Part shown: positions 1-9,910 of the stretch, one piece after another
How the letters are laid out: every line of letters starts with the position of its first letter
How positions within the stretch are numbered: position 1 is the first letter of the stretch
Origin: Zygnema cylindricum
Lineage: Eukaryota > Streptophyta > Zygnematophyceae > Zygnematales > Zygnemataceae
Direction: 5' to 3'
Assembly: GCA_037447655.1 (NCBI GenBank)
Contig: JBBHKE010003470.1
Coordinates: 1 to 37,947, forward strand
DNA length: 37,947 bases
Made by a program: the position numbers and the translations under genes
Notes under the pieces: model-generated
What the model was told of the DNA's origin: nothing
What the model saw: the letters and a program-made list of their open reading frames with translations, nothing else
Database searches by the model: none

Positions 1-235
1 CAAGTGTATCTATGCACAAACAATCGGATATTCTGGAGTGTCCTCTTTCTTGTAGTGACTTGTGTCTCGGGAGTGTATACAAAGGTGTACTCCCTACCGA
101 TCTAGTGGAACATCAATTCTGGTGTGTGATGAAACGAACTTACAACCAAACATATGCTAATTCGTGAAACTCTCTCTCCCTCACACTCGAGGCATAGAGA
201 TGACTAAAGCTTTCCAAAACAACAGTTATGAGTAA
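1..235. other. unassigned sequence at left edge
   Basis: No convincing open frame, LTR terminus or repeat partner was seen here. It lies upstream of an LTR fragment and may be the diverged U3 of that LTR or older flanking DNA. Confidence 0.3.
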
Positions 236-516
236 GACGACCACGACTTGGTGAAATTTAGGTATCTTTCTCTAAGAGAGCTTGTAACTATAAATGTCAT
301 TTTTGATGTTATAACTTATTGCTCACGGGAGCAAATTCAATGTTTTTTTTTGCGTTTGGCTCACAAGAGTTTGGTCCTCACAAAGGTGAGGGTGGTAAGA
401 ATACTTTTGAGCTAGGGTGGCAGTTATTCATTTAGAAAGAGGAAGGGACATAAATTATCCAAGAGGCTTAACATTAGCTTCACATTTTGTGGGTCAATGG
501 AGACTACAAAATTGCA
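236..516 (+). repeat. 3' part of a copia-family LTR (R/U5)
   Basis: This segment matches the downstream part of the LTRs found elsewhere in the window. It holds a TATA-like stretch (TGTAACTATAAATG), the stem-loop CCTCAC-AAAG-GTGAGG at 376-391, the AGGGTGGCAGTTATTC block, and a terminus ending ATTGCA at 516. An ATG at 497 lies exactly 20 nt from that end, as in the other copies. The upstream U3 and tRNA-like block are missing or too diverged to see. The sequence after 516 is only a poor match to a primer-binding site, so solo LTR, fragment and 5' LTR all remain possible. Confidence 0.7.
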
Positions 517-619
517 TAAGGCACATATCGTTTGCGACATATAGCCACCTGATCGCGCGTTCATCATAGATATTTTTCAACTTTTATGTGCAGCAAAATG
601 TTATTCGTTTAGGCTCTTA

Positions 620-1665
620 AAATTCATCTTCTTTACATCATGTAAGTATCACATGACCCTTTTGGCTGCTTCCCAATATTTCTTGCTAGGATCATTCAGA
701 CTCCTACTTAATATCCTTACAGCTGGTACCATATAAAGACGAGTACAATTGATAAAATAGATCAAACTACCAATAACCTGTCTATACGAAATAGTTTGCA
801 TAAACTCGCTTTTTTCTAGTCCTAACTCATTATCCAAGATCAAGACTCCCCCTTTTGAGCTCCCCTCATTTCCCTTTTTTAAATCCATAAAAGTTGTACA
901 ACTATTTTTTTTATCCATTTGAAATTTTTCAAGCATATTTCGTATTGCTTCATTTTGTGTTAGCCTAATTGTTCTCTTCTCTCTATCCCTTTCCATCTAA
1001 ATTCCCAAAATGTACTTTGCCTCTCCCAAGTCTTTGATTTCCAATCTACTTTTTAGATCCATTTTCAATCCATTAATTTTCTTCATCGATTTACTCAAAA
1101 CAAGAAAATCATCAACATAGATGGCAATGAAAATTATACCTTCCTCATCCTCAAATAGATAAATGGAATGATCTGAAGTGATTCAAATTTATTCAAAACT
1201 CGTCAAAAACTCCTCCAACTTCTTGTTCCATTGGCGTGGAGCTTGCTTTAGTCCATAAAGAGACTTGATCAATCTCCACACTTTACTTTCTTCTCCTTTC
1301 TCCACAAATCCTTCTGGCTGCCGCATGAAGATCTCTTTTTCTAATTCTCCGGGTAAGAAAGCGGTTTTGATGTCCATCTGGTGCACTTCTATGTCTTCCG
1401 TAGCCGCTAGACTAAGTAGAATCCGGATAGAGGGAAATCTAACAACCAGAGCAAAGGTCTCTTCATAATCTATTCCCTCGTTCTGTGTGAACCCCTTTGC
1501 CACTAATCTGGCCTTGTATCGGTTGATGGTGTTATCCGGATTGAGTTTCAACTTAAATACCCACTTGCATCTTATTGGCTTTCTGTTTGGAGGACAATCC
1601 ACCAGCTCCCATGTGTTTGCTTCCATAATGGAAGCCATCTCATCATTAATGGATGTCATCCATCT
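620..1665 (-). pseudogene. element A reverse transcriptase (decayed)
   Basis: This is the copia RT (RVT_2 type) of element A. The N-terminal part, at 1189-1659, contains [31 protein letters not shown], the first catalytic aspartate in QMDIKTAF, and SLYGLKQAPRQW. A frame change follows. The catalytic box YVDD is intact at 1108-1119, but in another frame from the upstream part. The connection region at 649-996 is in a further frame and includes the SRSLNDPSKKYWEAAKRVM block that precedes RNase H. An in-frame TGA replaces the next arginine and homology fades within about 40 nt. Polymerase function is excluded by the breaks. Confidence 0.85.
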
Positions 1666-2300
1666 TCTACGTTCCGGACTCTTAACTGCTTTCGAGTAAG
1701 TGTGGGTTCGCTCAAATGTGACAACTTAGTTACCTTGTTGTTCACTTATCTCTCTTGGAATTTCTTGTTGCTCCTCCTTTTGCATTCAAACTCAGATGTT
1801 GGAATGACGGTAATCTCAGGTTTCTACGAAGGACTTCATCTTCTCCCCTATCTGTGGAGTACATCTCCGGACGTTCATCATCCTTTTTCTGTCTTTCCTC
1901 GTTTTCTTCCTCGGTTTGAATCTGAAGTTGTGTCTCTTAGAGGGGGTCACTCTCGATCAGTTTTTTCTCTTCCTCTGCAAGGTCAAGCTCAACCAGAGTT
2001 CGGTTAGAAGAATCTGAATCCAACTCATTTTTGGATTTAATTATATTTTTTACTGGTTTAGTGTATTTCAAGGGATCTATGGACTTTCTTTCATCCATGA
2101 CTACGTAGTATTTTACTAGAATGATGTTTTCTCTTACGAGATCATAAACTCTATATCCCTTTACATTTCTATCATACGTAAGTATGTATCCCGACTTTCT
2201 CCTTGCATCAACTTCCAATCACATTTTTTTGTGTTTAGACTAATCACTTGACTTTCGAACACCTTTAAGTGTGAAATATTAGGTTTTCTCCCGGTCCATC
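1666..2300 (-). pseudogene. element A integrase C-terminus and linker (decayed)
   Basis: This is the variable stretch between the integrase core and RT. Recognisable pieces are the block with RKPNISHLKVF and the segment containing GYILTYDRNVKGYRVYDLVR, the equivalent of the GYDEDVKGYRVYDL motif of elements B and D. The frames overlap and shift around 2161-2364. No catalytic residues are expected here. Confidence 0.7.
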
Positions 2301-2840
2301 TTTCATAAGGTGTTTGTCTTTTTACCACCTGAGGTAAGGACTCTATTTTTGAGATAGTTAGCACAATTCATAGCTTCTGCCCAAAAACTTTTCCTTATCT
2401 TTTTATCCGTCAACATGCTACGGGCACTATCACTTAATGTCCGATTTAGTCTCTCGGCTACACCATTTTGTTCCGGGTTCTTTTGGACTGTCTTTTGGTG
2501 TTGAACCCCTTCCTCTTTCAAGTAATCCTCAAACTCATTAGAAGTGAATTCCCCCCCATTATCACTTCTTACTCTCTTTATAGGTGTCTCATGAAGCTTT
2601 TCACTCCATGCTTTATACTATTTAAAATAAGCCGAAGCTTCAGATTTGTTTTTCAAGAAATATACTCTAAAGTATCTAGACCAATCATCAGTGATAGTAA
2701 GCATAAATCTTTTCCCTCGAACTGATGGCACTTTGGCCGGTGCCCATATATTAGTATGAACTAAATCTAAGACTTTTTCACCCTTATATGTTGCGGTTTT
2801 GGAAAAGAGAATCAATAGGCCTTGCCTTGAGCACATCCAC
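2300..2840 (-). pseudogene. element A integrase catalytic core (decayed)
   Basis: The retroviral integrase core (rve) would insert the cDNA into the genome. The first catalytic aspartate is replaced: the block reads VHTNIWAPA where element B keeps VHTDIWGPA. The second lies in LTITDDWSRY. The SDNGGE block is present, and the glutamate is in NGVAERLNRTLSDSA. The region is divided among several frames between 2303 and 2836. Confidence 0.8.
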
Positions 2841-3400
2841 TACAATCGTCTCAAATCTCATTATCTCCAAAATGCATTCCCTCAACTACACCCATTTTCT
2901 TTATTTCTTTCAATCTATCTAGATGTACATGTCTCAATCTTTTATGCCACATCATTAAATCACTTACATCGGCATAGTTAACTCCTGTCTTCCCATTACT
3001 CAAATTCAACCTAAACATTCCTCGGCTACCGTTTTCAGCTGTGAAGTACATTTCATTCTCATAGCTAGCAAGAAAGACTCTTTTCTTAGTATTAGTCTCA
3101 AAACCCTTATCATCTAAGACCGACGTAATGATAAGATTCTTGTTCAACTCTAGGATAAAAAGAACATCACTGAAAGTGACTATGGAGGCCTTTCCATCAA
3201 CTAAAACTCTCAGATCCACATATCCCACTAAATTAGTGGTTAATATTCTCCCATCCCCGTACTCTATCTCTACAATAAGGATCTTTCTCATTTTGGTTAA
3301 AATGGTTTTTCTCTACATATATGCATAGAGGCTCGTGAATCAATATTCCACCCTTTTTCAAGAGCTTCTCTTACTCCACCAAAAGCAAACTTTTGCCTCC
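2841..3400 (-). pseudogene. element A protease and GAG-pre-integrase domain
   Basis: The protease active site is at 3333-3341 and reads D-S-R instead of the D-S-G required by aspartic proteases, so it is predicted dead. Downstream, 2851-3291 holds the protease remainder and the GAG-pre-integrase zinc-binding region, with LMMWHKRLRHVHLDRLKEI giving the two histidines. The frame stops (TGA) just before the expected CSGCAQGK cysteine pair, which is recognisable in the next frame. Confidence 0.8.
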
Positions 3401-4536
3401 TTGGAATCTCCAGCTCACCTTTCACCTCCAGCTCCTCATTGAGGAGAAGTTCTCCATCACCTCATTGAAATCCTCTCGTATGACTTGCGTTGCCACAAAT
3501 GACTTCTTCTTTCTTGTGGCTGATTTTCTAGTCTGTCCCTCCATCAATTTCAGCTTTGTCAGTTTAGTACACTCCGCCATGTAATGTCGCGGCTTCTTAC
3601 AAAAGTGACAAAGTCCCATTGGAGGCCTCCTACCAGATCTGTCCGATAGGTTTTCTCTTCCTCCTCCACCAAAATTTCCATAAAGTTTCTTAGAATCCTT
3701 ATCCCCCCAGTTAGTTCTAGCAGTTAATGCTTGAACATTCTTTCCTCCTCTCCGAATCTCATTTGTGCTTTCCGAAACCAAAATCATCCCCACAACGGAG
3801 TTTCATATCTATCGATGATCTGGCAAGTCCTGAAACTTGTTAACAATATTTTCATAATCATTTGGGAGTTGCATCAACAAAGTATTCACCTTCTCTTTGT
3901 CGATCTCCTTTTTCCCTACACCCTCCAACTCGATATATAACCCTGCCAAGTCATTACAAAAGTCAATCATCTTTCCCCCTTTGTACACATATGCCTGTAC
4001 CTTCTGATCAGCTAGCTTCTTCTGCAAAATCATACCACTCTTGTAAATGTTGACAAAGGCCTCCCACAACTCATCCGCCCGGTCCACATAAAGATGAGGT
4101 GTAGCCACAGCTTGAGGGAGACGCCCGAGAATAAAATTAGTCGCCACGATGTTTTTGAAATCCCTGATTTTGGTATCATTTGCCTCGGTATTCTGAACAT
4201 TTGCTATCGCAACCGATCTAGTAGCCATCGATGTGAGTTTCTCCATCCTTTTCTCTTTCACTGTGTCCGAGACGATGCTTTCACCAACATCCTCTACCAC
4301 CTCTGCCTCCGCACATCCCGTGTGAATCGAGATCCTCCAAACCTTGGTGGAACTCTCAATTTTTCAATTGGTTGACGCACACAACCACTCATAATGCCCC
4401 ATAGCTTTTTTTCAAACAATGCACCCCTCATCATGGTTTCCCAATAAATGAACTATATGAAATATATGAACTCTGTTCCATTAAAAATGGGCATCCTAGT
4501 GTTTGGGCCCATAACGTGTAATTCTGTGACCTCCAT
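3401..4536 (-). pseudogene. element A gag (decayed), starting in the LTR
   Basis: This is a capsid/nucleocapsid precursor. The most plausible start is the ATG read leftward from 4536, which lies 20 nt inside the LTR; the frame runs through the primer-binding site as M-E-V-T-E-L-H-V-M-G-P and on to a MPIFNG block. A second in-frame ATG is inside the primer-binding site (4510-4512). An in-frame TAG follows about 60 nt after the primer-binding site, and other stops occur near 4300. The long middle block (3809-4300) is the copia gag helical domain ending in LPNDYENIVNKFQDL. A zinc knuckle CHFCKKPRHYMAEC (CX2CX4HX4C) is intact around 3570-3611, in another frame. Confidence 0.8.
4504..4515 (-). other. 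primer-binding site of element A (half-tRNA iMet type)
   Basis: Two bases after the LTR end the minus strand reads GTTATGGGCCCA. This is complementary to the anticodon stem-loop (GGGCCCAUAAC) of eukaryotic initiator tRNA-Met, not to its 3' end. Drosophila copia and yeast Ty5 are known to prime from an initiator-tRNA fragment in this way. Confidence 0.8.
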
Positions 4537-5514
4537 TGGTCCACAGAATGTCTAGTTCATATGAAGCCTCTAGGATAATATTTGCACTTTTGACTTTGGC
4601 AATGAATAAGTGCCACTCTTACACGCAAAAACTCTGATGAACTAAATCCCTTTTTAGCCTGACTCCCTTGAGTCCACAGCAAAAAAAATCACTAATTTGC
4701 TCACCTGAGCATGAAGTTATGGCTGGCCAAAGATGGCCTATAAATAGAGATGCACTCTGGGAGAGAGGCGGAAACCTAAATTTTTCTAAGTCCTAATCCC
4801 TCTCTCTTAACCTACCACTACTTTACCTTAGCCAATAAAAAGACTATAAGGTAGAAGAAGGTATAGGTAACAATGTACTTCTTGTATGGTCATAGTACGG
4901 CATGGCCGCTTCGCTGATGCGTGTCAGTTCGCGAGCCATAATTGCTCCTTTCGTAATATCCGCTGTCCAATCCTAGATTGCCATGTGTCGTCCGCCGACA
5001 TTTTTTTACAAACCGCCAAATGTGTTCTCCGTAATTTCGGCGCCTCTGCGAGCCATCGATCACGAACAACATTTAATTTCGTACGTTGAAATTCAATGTT
5101 TTTTGGTTTATTTCGTGCAATATATTATTTTGTGCGATCCAATACGCTTTATGTTCAATTCGTCCCATAATATGTTGAATGAAGTATGCCGCCGTGTCAC
5201 ACGTTACATAGTTATCAAACCTATTATGAGAATCAACTCACGAAGACGAAATGGATAAGAATAACGGCTACGTTGTACGACAATTATCCTAGAGGTCTAA
5301 GGTTCAAATCCTATATTGGATACCATATTTCTGCAAGGGGCCATGTCTCCTACTTCCTATGCCTAAATCCTTCTCTACCTAAGAAAACCATGTCTCCTTC
5401 TCTGCCTGAGAAAGCCATGGCTGCCTGCCAGTCCTCAATGACTACGACAAGTATGAGGACTGTAATAAGCTCATAGACCACAAGAGATAGAATATAAAAT
5501 ACCCTTTTTCAACA
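4517..5514 (-). repeat. 5' LTR of element A (998 bp)
   Basis: On the minus strand it runs from TGTTGAAAAAGGG (5514) to CAGAATTACA (4517), with the usual TG...CA ends. In order it carries the antisense tRNA-like block, a GTAC-rich U3, a TATA-like CTATTTATAGG near 4735-4745, the R-region stem GACTCAAGGGAGTC near 4660, the TATCCTAGAGGCTTC block, and the ATG at 4536. The second stem-loop found in other copies is not obvious here. The flanking 5 bases at 5515-5519 have no identified partner. Confidence 0.88.
5244..5325 (+). other. tRNA-like block, antisense in element A LTR
   Basis: A tRNA D-arm-like sequence (AAATGGATAAGAATAACGG, from 5249) is followed about 50 nt later by a perfect box B/T-arm core GGTTCAAATCC at 5301-5311. 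The spacing suits an internal Pol III promoter. No clean cloverleaf is obvious, so it is called tRNA-like, not a tRNA gene. No T run follows at once; the next one is the TTTTT at the LTR edge (5505-5509). Confidence 0.6.
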
Positions 5515-5540
5515 AAAAGCATAAATGTGCTTACGGTGGA

Positions 5541-5903
5541 TTGAAAGGTGAAGCAGACAGGATTGTGGATTCAGGTGCCTCTATGCACATGTGCAAGGAA
5601 AAACACATGTTTACAAAATTGAGAAAGATTCTCACCGTAGAGAGAGAGTACGGGGATGGGAGGGTTGTCACTACTACTTTTGTAGGATCGGTAGATCTAA
5701 AAGTATTAGTGGAAGGACATACATCCATAGTTACATTCTCTAATGGGATGTTTATTTCTGAATTGAACATAAACCTCATATCAACATCTGTGTTATATGA
5801 TAAGGGTTTTGACACTAGCACTAGAAAGGGATCTTTACGGCTAGTTTTGAGGAGAAAGTGTATTTCATTGCTGAAAAGGGTAGTCAAGGGATATTTAGGC
5901 TGA
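5541..5903 (+). pseudogene. element B protease region
   Basis: This is the aspartic protease part of the polyprotein. The active site VDSGASMHMC is intact, with DSG at 5568-5576, unlike in elements A, D and F. The strand continues with REYGDGRVVTTTFVGSV and LISTSVLYDKGFDTSTRKG, matching the protease remainder of A and D. The frame ends at 5903, shortly before the pre-integrase block, which continues in another frame. Confidence 0.8.
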
Positions 5904-5950
5904 TCTTAAGCAATGAAACGAAGGAACTTTATTATCTAGTGTTCATGATA

Positions 5951-6177
5951 TTATGTTATGGCATAAAAGACTTGGACATGTGCATTTAGATAAGTCAAAA
6001 GAAATGAAAAAGATCGGGGAAGTGGAAAGGATTCCCTTTGGAGAAAATGAAAGTCTAAGTGACTGTAGTGGGTGTGCTCAAGGTAAGGCATACACGTTAC
6101 CCTTTCCAAATGTAGCCACTTATAAAGGGAAAAAAGTGTTAGATCTGGTACACACTGATATATGGGGACCGGCTTAA
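5951..6177 (+). pseudogene. element B GAG-pre-integrase / zinc-binding domain
   Basis: The HHCC zinc-binding N-terminus of integrase is preserved: LWHKRLGHVHLDK supplies the histidines and DCSGCAQGKAY the cysteines. It runs into VLDLVHTDIWGPA, with the first catalytic aspartate of the integrase core, and ends in TAA at 6175-6177. Confidence 0.8.
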
Positions 6178-6700
6178 GTGCCCTCACCCGGAGGTAAGAG
6201 GTTTATGATGACTATCATCGATGATTGGTCTCGGTTTTCAAAAGTGTATCTTATGAAAAATAAATCTGAGGCTCCAAAGTTTTTTAAGGATTATAAAGCA
6301 TGGAGTGAGAAACTCTATGAAACCCTTATTAAAAGAGTAAAGAGTGATAATGGAGGGGAGTATACCTCAAATCAGTTTGAGGATTTTCAGAGAGAAGATG
6401 GAGTGCAACACCGAAAGACAGTACCTGAAAATCTTAAGCACAATGGTGTAGCCGAGAGATTAAATATGACACTAAGTGATAGTGCCATGAGTATGTTGTC
6501 GCACAAAAAGATAAGAAAGAGATTTTAGGCTGAAACAATGAACTCTGCAAATTTTCACAATAATAGAGTTCTTACTTTGGAAGTAAATGGCCAAACACCT
6601 TATGAGAGATGGATCGGCAGAAAACCAGATGTTTCTCACTTAAAGGTTTTCGGTAGCCTGGTGTTCAATCTAGACACAGATCGGTCAAATTAGAAATTAG
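6178..6700 (+). pseudogene. element B integrase catalytic core
   Basis: After the TAA at 6175 the same frame continues with PGGKRFMMTIIDDWSRF (second catalytic aspartate), VKSDNGGEYTSNQFED, and NGVAERLNMTLSDSAMSML, which contains the glutamate. A TAG replaces a conserved tryptophan near 6527, after which WAEAMN-like and TPYERWIGRKPDVSHLK-like pieces follow with further stops. Confidence 0.8.
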
Positions 6701-7245
6701 ATCCAAAAGGAAAACCAGGATATCTTCTAGAATATGATGAAGATGTAAAGGGGTATAGAGTCTATGATCTTAAGAGACAAGATGTAATTTTAGTAAAACA
6801 TCTAGTGGGGATGGATGAAGGTAAGTATATAAATCCCTTTACGTATACAAAGTCTGTCAAAATCAGGTTTGAATCAAAAAAAATTGATGACTTGGATCTC
6901 CCCAATTATCCAAGTTTTTGAGAAGATGATGATCTTGTAGGTAAAAACCAGAACAAAAAGAAGCAAACAATGATGCCTCAAGAGACACTAAAAGCGGAAG
7001 ACATGGTGGAAATGGAACCAAAACCAAAGGAAGGGAGAAGTTGAAATTGTAAGACGGAATCCAAGAGAGCCATCTATACCGGCAGCAGACTTTGAGGGAG
7101 GAAGGAAGAGCAACAAAAGGCTACAAGAAAAAAACAAGCCAACAAAAAGGTAACCATATTATCTCATCCGGATAAACCTCGGACTTACAAAGAGGCCATG
7201 AACTGTCCGAAGGGAAACCGATGGAAACACCCATCAACAACGAAA
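6701..7245 (+). pseudogene. element B integrase C-terminus and linker (decayed)
   Basis: The block that translates as GYLLEYDEDVKGYRVYDLKRQD, near 6720-6780, matches the corresponding part of element D. The remainder is the low-complexity, charge-rich linker that precedes RT in copia polyproteins, with frameshifts and a TGA near 6920. Confidence 0.6.
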
Positions 7246-7618
7246 TGGCCTCAATCATGGCGGTCGATACTTGGGAGTTGGTGGACTGCCCACCTAACCG
7301 AAAGCTAATAGGATGCAAATGGGTATTCAAATTGAAATAGAACCCAGATAACACCATTGAGCGCTACAAGGCCCGGTTAGTGGCAAAAGGATTTACACAG
7401 AAAGAGGGAATAGACTACGAAGAGACCTTTGCTTCGGTCATCAAGTTTCCCTTAGTCTTACTACTACTCAGTCTGGCGGCAGCAGAAGACAAGGAGGTGC
7501 ACTTGATGGACATCAAGACATCCTTTCTGCATGGAGAGCTGGAAGATGAGATGTTTAGGCGACAACCTGATAGATTTGTGGAGCAACGAGAGGAGAGTAA
7601 GGTATGTCGGCTTATTAA
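7246..7618 (+). pseudogene. element B reverse transcriptase, N-terminal part
   Basis: The RT start is recognisable from TWELVDCPPNRK at about 7270. The frame at 7380-7618 has [36 protein letters not shown] with the first catalytic aspartate, and FVEQREESKVCRLI. It is cut by a solo LTR at 7619, and the same frame resumes at 8754-8759 once the LTR and one copy of ATTAA are discounted. Confidence 0.85.
7614..7618. repeat. target-site duplication ATTAA (left copy)
   Basis: ATTAA directly precedes the TG of the solo LTR and is repeated at 8754-8758 directly after its terminal CA. Confidence 0.85.
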
Positions 7619-7795
7619 TGTTGATATTTGAGTATTTTCTAGGTCTATTAGGATAAAAAAAGAGCAAAGACAGCCTGCCTCTAACTCCCTTCTCCAAGCC
7701 CCCACACTTGTCGTAGTCACTGAAGGCTGGATTGGGAGCTAGAGCCATGGCTGCCTAAGCTCACTAGAGAAGACAGGGGTTGATTTAGGTAGATG

Positions 7796-7885
7796 TACCA
7801 AAAGGTACTTGACGGACCCAGGATTTGATCCTGGTACCTACCGTCCGTCAAGTCACCCGTAGCCGGTAGCTTTGTCCGATTAGTC
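7796..7885 (-). other. tRNA-like block, antisense in solo LTR
   Basis: On the minus strand, a box A-like region (GGACAAAGCTACCGGCTACG) precedes a T-arm-like hairpin: plus-strand CCAGGATTTGATCCTGG at 7818-7834 forms CCAGG/CCTGG with a 7-nt loop. On the minus strand the loop reads ATCAAAT, close to the canonical TTCAAAT. A TTTT lies just beyond (minus strand TACCTTTTGG). Confidence 0.6.
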
Positions 7886-8005
7886 TAGGTCTAGTGCTAA
7901 AGTATAATGGGTTTTATATGTATATAAACAGTTAAACGTAGGATCTTCCATTTACCTCGATTACGGTTTATTAGACATAGAATCAGTTGTACTATTAGTA
8001 CTGGA

Positions 8006-8034
8006 CGAAACAAATAGTACGGACATTTGTTTCG
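8006..8034. repeat. U3 inverted repeat of solo LTR
   Basis: CGAAACAAAT (8006-8015) and ATTTGTTTCG (8025-8034) are perfect complements with a 9-nt spacer. The same inverted repeat recurs at the same relative place in the D LTRs and, less perfectly, in B and 11950-12962. Confidence 0.7.
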
Positions 8035-8450
8035 ACGGTCCTTATTTAATACGAATATCAATCGGACGGCCGTGGTTAGCGCCGACTTCGCCGAAAGGAC
8101 AATTTGACGGTTTGCGGACTCCGCCACTCCGGATGACACGTGGCAACATCATACGGGTTTACGAAATCTTCGGAACGGAAGACAACAAATCTGGATGTGA
8201 CAAATGTCGCATAACGGCGACGTCGTACACTGTCCGTACAGAAAGTACATCGGCATCTATACTTTATTGTACGGTACAGTCTTGTGATTGGTCAGTACCT
8301 CAGTACTAGGGGGTTTAGAGAGGGGTTTATGACTTAGAATATTTTGGGTAGATAGCCGCCTCTCCCAGAGAGCATCCTGTATAAATGGCAAACTTTGGCC
8401 AGCCATAACTATTAACCCACTTGACCAAATTCAGTGATTTTTGCTGCCGC

Positions 8451-8485
8451 GGACTCACGGGAGTCCAAGCTACACAGGGGTGTAG
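8451..8485 (+). promoter_or_regulatory. paired stem-loops in R/U5 of solo LTR
   Basis: GGACTC-ACGG-GAGTCC (8451-8466) and CTACAC-AGGG-GTGTAG (8470-8485) are both perfect 6-bp stems with 4-nt loops. They lie about 70-110 nt downstream of the TATA-like sequence and so probably fall in the 5' leader of the element RNA. Other copies keep the stems with different base pairs. Confidence 0.65.
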
Positions 8486-8753
8486 TTAGTCAGAGTGTTT
8501 GCCTGCCAGGGTGGCTGCATTTCTAAGGGAAGTCAAAGTGGGGAATGTTATCCTAATCTCATATTCTAACTTTGCATTCTGTGGTGGAACTTAGCACACA
8601 AAAAGTCTTACTTCACAAGGGTGAAGCTGTAATGGGGTTCTGATTGTCAAGGGGTCAATCATTTGGGTTTATATAAACTTGGAGTCGGCACTATCTAGAT
8701 TAGCTTCTTTGGATCTGCGAATTCTGTGTGGCAATGGAGCCCATAGAATTTCA

Positions 8754-9110
8754 ATTAAATCTCTTTATGGTATAAAACAGGCTATCCAACAGTGGAATAA
8801 AAAACTAGATGAGTTTCTTACTTGTCTGGGATATATCCGAATCAGTTCAGATCACTCAATATACGTGTCTGAAGATGAGAAAGGTGTTATTTTTATTGCA
8901 ATTTATGTTGATGATTTGCTTGTTTTGAGTAAATCAAAGGACAAAATTAAAAAACTAAAAACATATCTAAAAGGAAAATTTAAGATAAACGACATGGGGG
9001 AGGCAAGATATAATTTGGGAATTCAAGTGGGGAGAGATAGAGAAAGAAAGATAATTAGATTAACTCATAAAGAGGCAATTGGGATAATATTGGAAAATTT
9101 CAAATAGATA
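8754..9110 (+). pseudogene. element B reverse transcriptase, C-terminal part
   Basis: Starting just after the right-hand ATTAA, the RT frame continues with SLYGIKQAIQQWNKKLDEFL, YIRISSDHSIYV and the catalytic YVDD box at 8904-8915. It then reads through the connection motif ARYNLGIQVGRDRERK and ends at 9107 with LENFK before a stop. This short stretch is otherwise well preserved. Confidence 0.85.
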
Positions 9111-9897
9111 ACGCCAACAGTCTTACAAAACCCATGGAATTCAAGAAGGGAAGTGAGGGGAGTGTGGAAGAAAAAGTCATAATTTTAGATGAAGAACTAG
9201 ACCTTAAGAGAAGAAGTTCATGCAGACTATTGTGTACATACAAATAGTGGGGAATTTAATCTATTTTATGAATTGTACTCTGCCGGATTTGCCAGCAACT
9301 GTAGGAGTGTTGAGTAGGGGTCTAAATGATCCCACTAAGAAAGATTGGGAGGCAGCTAAGAGAGTCCTTAGATATCTAATAGGGCCTAGGGATATATTAT
9401 TGCATTTGGGTGGGGACAATACTGACATCACCACTTGGAGTGATGCTAGTTAGGGGGATGCTCCTATTAGGAGGTGTAATTTTGGATATGTATTATATGT
9501 GGGTGATGGGGCTTGCTGCAAGAGCAACAAACAACAAAATGTTATTGCTTAGTCCACCATGGAGGCTGAGTACATGGTATTTTGCTCTGCTATAAAAGTA
9601 TTGAGGTGGGTGAAGTCTTTGCTTGGTGAGTTTGGTTATCTTAAGAGTGGTGTGCAGAAAATGTTTTGTGATAATCAAGCAGCCATTGCCATTGCTGCTA
9701 ATCCCAAACACCACTTTAAATCCAAACACATGGATATTATACTTATTTTTGTTAGAGAAAAATTAGAGGATAAAATCATAAGTTTAGAGTATAGACCAGA
9801 CAGTGAAATGGTAGCACACATCATGACGAAGCCCGTACCATCCTCTAAATTAAATTTTTGTAGAGAAAAGTGTGGGCTTAAACTAAAAGGTGACTAG
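9111..9897 (+). pseudogene. element B RT connection and RNase H
   Basis: At 9220-9453 the frame shows IYFMNCTLPDLPATVGVLSRGL and ends with TTWSDAS, the first RNase H acidic residue, then TAG. After another frame break, 9559-9897 holds MEAEYM (the conserved glutamate), CDNQAAIAIAANPKHHFKSKHMD (a catalytic aspartate) and the C-terminal MTKPVPSSKLNFCREKCGL that ends copia polyproteins. The stop at 9895-9897 is probably the natural one because the polypurine tract follows at once. Confidence 0.85.
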
Positions 9898-9910
9898 AAA
9901 ATAAGTGGAG
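9898..9910 (+). other. polypurine tract of element B
   Basis: AAAATAAGTGGAG lies between the polyprotein stop and the LTR TG, where plus-strand DNA synthesis is primed. One T interrupts the run compared with element D. Confidence 0.75.

Larger units (their letters stand above)
620..5514 (-). mobile_element. Ty1/copia element A, 3'-truncated, decayed
   Basis: Read on the minus strand, this holds a 5' LTR (4517-5514), a primer-binding site, then gag, protease, GAG-pre-integrase, integrase and reverse transcriptase in the Ty1/copia order. Homology stops soon after the RT connection region near 620, so RNase H, polypurine tract and 3' LTR are missing. The coding region is split by stops and frameshifts. 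The outer edge of its 5' LTR abuts protease sequence of element B, which suggests that A landed inside B. Confidence 0.85.
7619..8753 (+). mobile_element. solo LTR nested in element B RT (1,135 bp)
   Basis: A complete LTR runs from TGTTGATATTTGAG to AGAATTTCA, with 5-bp direct repeats ATTAA on both sides and no internal sequence: the signature of LTR-LTR recombination after insertion. It contains in order the TATTTTCTAGGTC leader, the antisense tRNA-like block, the U3 inverted repeat, a GTAC-rich promoter region, TGTATAAATGG near 8379, two stem-loops, and an ATG at 8734, 20 nt from the end. It is longer than its relatives because of an extra segment around 8590-8700. Confidence 0.92.

Noticed and set aside
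517-560. Primer-binding site after the LTR fragment at 516
   Set aside because: TAAGGCACA is only a weak match to TTATGGGCCCA and no gag frame follows.
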